Below, piece by piece: positions 6,029 to 7,982 of a stretch of 7,982 nucleotides of DNA. The notes beneath the pieces were generated by a model, which saw nothing but the letters and a program-made list of their open reading frames with translations, was not told where the DNA came from and searched no databases. Every line of letters begins with the position of its first letter. The stretch's first letter is position 1. This DNA comes from Planctomycetota bacterium (GTDB lineage Bacteria; Planctomycetota; Brocadiia; JAJRTI01), in the NCBI GenBank assembly GCA_024278415.1, contig JAJRTI010000995.1, positions 1 through 7,982 on the forward strand. The letters run 5' to 3'. The translations under genes and the position numbers were made by a program.

Positions 6029-7008
6029 TCTACGACCTGCACGTCCACATCTTCGGAACGGACAGAGAGCGGCATGGCAATTTCCTCCATCCGCGCCGGC
6101 GCAGAGGGTTGTTGTTCCGCACCTTCATGCGACGCTTTGGGCTCACGCCTGACGACGTGGCGAACGGCCACCTCGATGATCGCGTCAGGGCCAGGCTGCT
6201 GGCCTGGCTGGAGGCCAGCCGCGTCGACCGGGCCGTGGTGCTCGCGCTCGATGGCGCGTACACGCGCGACGGACTCCCCGATGGGACGCACACGCAATTG
6301 GCCACGTCGAACGATTACGTGGCCGACATCGCCGACGCGAACGAACGCGTCTTGTTTGGCGCGAGCGTCCACCCCTACCGGCCCGATGCTCTGCGGGAAC
6401 TCGAGCGCCTCATTGCCCGCGGCGCGTGCCTGGTCAAGTGGCTGCCGTCCGCCCAAAACATCCAACCCGACGCCCCGGCCTGCTGGCCCTTCTACGACGC
6501 GCTCGCGCACCATCGCGTGCCGCTCTTGTGCCACACGGGAAACGAGCACACCATCGGCGCGTTCGATACATCGTTGAACCAGCCGTGGAGGCTGAAGCCG
6601 GCTCTCGACCGCGGGGTCACGGTGATCGCGGCCCACTGCGGCGCGCGCATGTTCCTGCACGAGCGATGCTTCTTGCGGCAGTGGCAGACCCTGGCGCGAG
6701 ACTACGAGCACTTGTACGGCGACGTCAGCGCGTTCGGCCTGCCGATCCGCGCCGGCATGCTCCAGCGCATGCTGGGGCGCGACGAACTCGTTTCCAAACT
6801 CCTGTACGGATCGGACTTCCCGACCCCCACGTTCCCCTTGAGCGGCATCTTCTCACTGGGCCTGAGCGAAACAATGAGGCTCCACGCGATACAGAACCCT
6901 TTCGACAGGGCCTATCTGACCCTCGAGAAAATGGGACTGCCAGACGACGTCTTCACCCGGGCGCAAGGCATCCTTCGCACCCATGAGGAGGCCTCCTTAT
7001 GCGCCTGA
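6025..7008 (+). CDS. Metal-dependent amidohydrolase (amidohydrolase_2 / TIM-barrel)
   Basis: 327 aa, full length for an amidohydrolase_2 (PF04909-type) TIM-barrel enzyme. The metal and catalytic residues are visible in order: DLHVH (His6, His8) after the first strand; VKWLPSAQNIQPD (136-148) with Lys138, possibly carbamylated; LLCHTG (His170); VIAAHCGA (His204); and LLYGSDFP (Asp264). The family includes hydrolases and non-oxidative decarboxylases such as ACMSD, and the choice between them cannot be made here. The start is set by ATG 6025, which overlaps the upstream stop by ATGA and leads straight into the first barrel strand. A longer frame reaching 5335 would run inside the preceding gene. 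Its ribosome site is weak, so it probably relies on translational coupling. The gene ends overlapping the next start. Near GH3 and radical SAM genes it may trim, deacylate or decarboxylate the product. Confidence 0.88.
   Translation: MIYDLHVHIFGTDRERHGNFLHPRRRRGLLFRTFMRRFGLTPDDVANGHLDDRVRARLLAWLEASRVDRAVVLALDGAYTRDGLPDGTHTQLATSNDYVADIADANERVLFGASVHPYRPDALRELERLIARGACLVKWLPSAQNIQPDAPACWPFYDALAHHRVPLLCHTGNEHTIGAFDTSLNQPWRLKPALDRGVTVIAAHCGARMFLHERCFLRQWQTLARDYEHLYGDVSAFGLPIRAGMLQRMLGRDELVSKLLYGSDFPTPTFPLSGIFSLGLSETMRLHAIQNPFDRAYLTLEKMGLPDDVFTRAQGILRTHEEASLCA
6985..6991 (+). promoter_or_regulatory. Ribosome binding site inside a perfect palindrome
   Basis: GAGGAGG lies 7 nt before ATG 6999 and fixes the start of the second radical SAM gene. 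It overlaps a perfect 12-bp palindrome, AGGAGGCCTCCT (6986-6997), so the site could pair with its own downstream bases. Confidence 0.7.
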
Positions 7009-7982
7009 ACACGAAGGTCGACGCCTGGCATCTGCCCTGGACGCGCTCCACCGTGCCGCACGGCCTCATGGATATCCTCCGGGGATGCAACATCACGTGC
7101 CGGGCCTGCTACAACATGGCCGACGCGCGACTGAAGTCGATCCGCCAGATCGAGGAAGAACTCGACGCCATGCTTGCGCAACGCCAGATCAACTCGATTG
7201 GAATCGTGGGAGGCGAACCCACGCTCCACCCGGACCTCTGCGACATCGTGCGCATGATCGCGTCCAGAGGGATCCACGTCGAGTTGTTCACAAACGGCGT
7301 CTTGCTCGATGGCCCGCTGCTTTCAGCGCTCAAGCAGGCAGGCGCGGACCTGGTCTGCCTTCACGTGGAGAACGGGCAGATCCGGCTGGACCTACCGCCA
7401 GCCCCTTCGGCCGAACAGATCCGAAAGCTCCGGGAGAACTTGGCGTCGCTCGTGGCCGCTCACGGGCTGGAGGTGGGGCTCGCGATCACCGCGTTTGCCG
7501 ACAAGACTTCCGAGGTGCTCGACGCGGTTCGATGGGTGTTGGACTCGCCGCACGCGAGCTTCCTCCTCGTCACCCATCATCGCGACGTCCTCAACATGGG
7601 GCCGATTCGTGGCGACCTGAAATCAGGATTGCACGGCGTCCCCCGCGCCGAAGCCGCAGAGGACGGCCCCACGAACAGAGACTTCGAGCGCCTCATGCGC
7701 GAGCAGTTTGGGATTCGGCCCTTCGCGTACGTTGGGTCGAACGTGGACCGCGACGACCCGCGCTGGCTGTCCTATCTGATCGGCGCCGTCCGCTCGGACC
7801 ACGCCGAAGCGGTCTACCACAGTCTGCGGCCCAGCCTGTTTGAACCCGGGGTGCTGAAGCTCCACGGCCTCCTTGGCAAGACGTACCCCTTCTACCATCA
7901 GGACAGCCCCACATGCTTCCGAATGCAGATCCTGCTGAATGGCCTCATGGGCGGCGCGCTGTGGCCCAATCTGCGGTTCCTC
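6999..7982 (+). CDS. Radical SAM enzyme (3' partial)
   Basis: A second radical SAM enzyme, read from ATG 6999 to the right edge without a stop. 328 codons are visible, so the C-terminus is missing. The start is supported by GAGGAGG at 6985-6991 and an overlap with the upstream stop. The cluster motif is GCNITCRACY (Cys30, Cys34, Cys37), preceded by MDILRGC. VGGEPTLHPDL (70-80) is the SAM-binding GGE motif, and LFTNGVLL (96-103) and GADLVCLHVENGQ (115-127) are the next barrel strands. This set of motifs makes the class secure. Residues 128-328 lack a recognised motif apart from Cys306 (PTCF) close to the edge; whether a SPASM-like auxiliary cluster lies beyond cannot be seen. The sequence resembles uncharacterised radical SAM proteins of accessory biosynthetic loci, but I cannot name a reaction. 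It is coupled to the amidohydrolase and thus belongs to block B. Confidence 0.92.
   Translation, partial: MRLNTKVDAWHLPWTRSTVPHGLMDILRGCNITCRACYNMADARLKSIRQIEEELDAMLAQRQINSIGIVGGEPTLHPDLCDIVRMIASRGIHVELFTNGVLLDGPLLSALKQAGADLVCLHVENGQIRLDLPPAPSAEQIRKLRENLASLVAAHGLEVGLAITAFADKTSEVLDAVRWVLDSPHASFLLVTHHRDVLNMGPIRGDLKSGLHGVPRAEAAEDGPTNRDFERLMREQFGIRPFAYVGSNVDRDDPRWLSYLIGAVRSDHAEAVYHSLRPSLFEPGVLKLHGLLGKTYPFYHQDSPTCFRMQILLNGLMGGALWPNLRFL

Noticed and set aside
6983..7843. Long + strand frame of 286 codons beginning at 6983
   Set aside because: It is rich in Arg/Pro/Gly with no motif. The frame starting at 6999 in the same DNA has full radical SAM motifs and stays open to the edge.
1..7982. tRNA, rRNA, CRISPR array, transposase or attachment sites
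   Set aside because: No repeat-spacer pattern, cloverleaf, rRNA-like stretch or transposase motif was found on either strand.

Overview
The window looks bacterial. GC content is high (by eye in the low to mid 60s percent), coding is dense, and all eight genes lie on the + strand. Most neighbours are joined by ATGA or TGATG stop/start overlaps, with no sign of introns. The phylum cannot be fixed from sequence alone. The mix of a GH3-type acyl-adenylase, cobalamin-type radical SAM enzymes and GNAT-like proteins would suit a GC-rich environmental or metagenomic lineage such as Acidobacteriota, Planctomycetota or Myxococcota, but that is a guess.

Block A (positions 3-4540) has four translationally coupled genes. 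They are the C-terminal part of a radical SAM enzyme of the B12-binding type (its N-terminus lies before the window), a tandem GNAT-like protein of 370 aa, a GNAT-like protein of 273 aa, and a 540-aa GH3-family acyl-adenylase/amide synthetase. A 136-bp gap (4541-4676), rich in palindromes, direct repeats and two mutually exclusive hairpins, separates the blocks. It is the only real intergenic space in the window.

Block B (positions 4677-7982) is again tightly coupled. It holds an exported NTF2/SnoaL-like protein with a C-terminal membrane anchor, a membrane-associated left-handed beta-helix (hexapeptide) acyltransferase-like protein, a metal-dependent amidohydrolase of the amidohydrolase_2 type with a complete ligand set, and a second radical SAM enzyme that runs off the right edge with no stop codon.

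Together the genes read as part of an uncharacterised biosynthetic or tailoring pathway: two radical SAM enzymes, carboxylate activation and conjugation by GH3, up to three acyl-transfer proteins, a hydrolase or decarboxylase, and a membrane-tethered small-fold protein. No polyketide or nonribosomal peptide synthase, transporter, regulator, RNA gene, mobile element or CRISPR array is visible. The product cannot be named, and the cluster probably continues past both edges.
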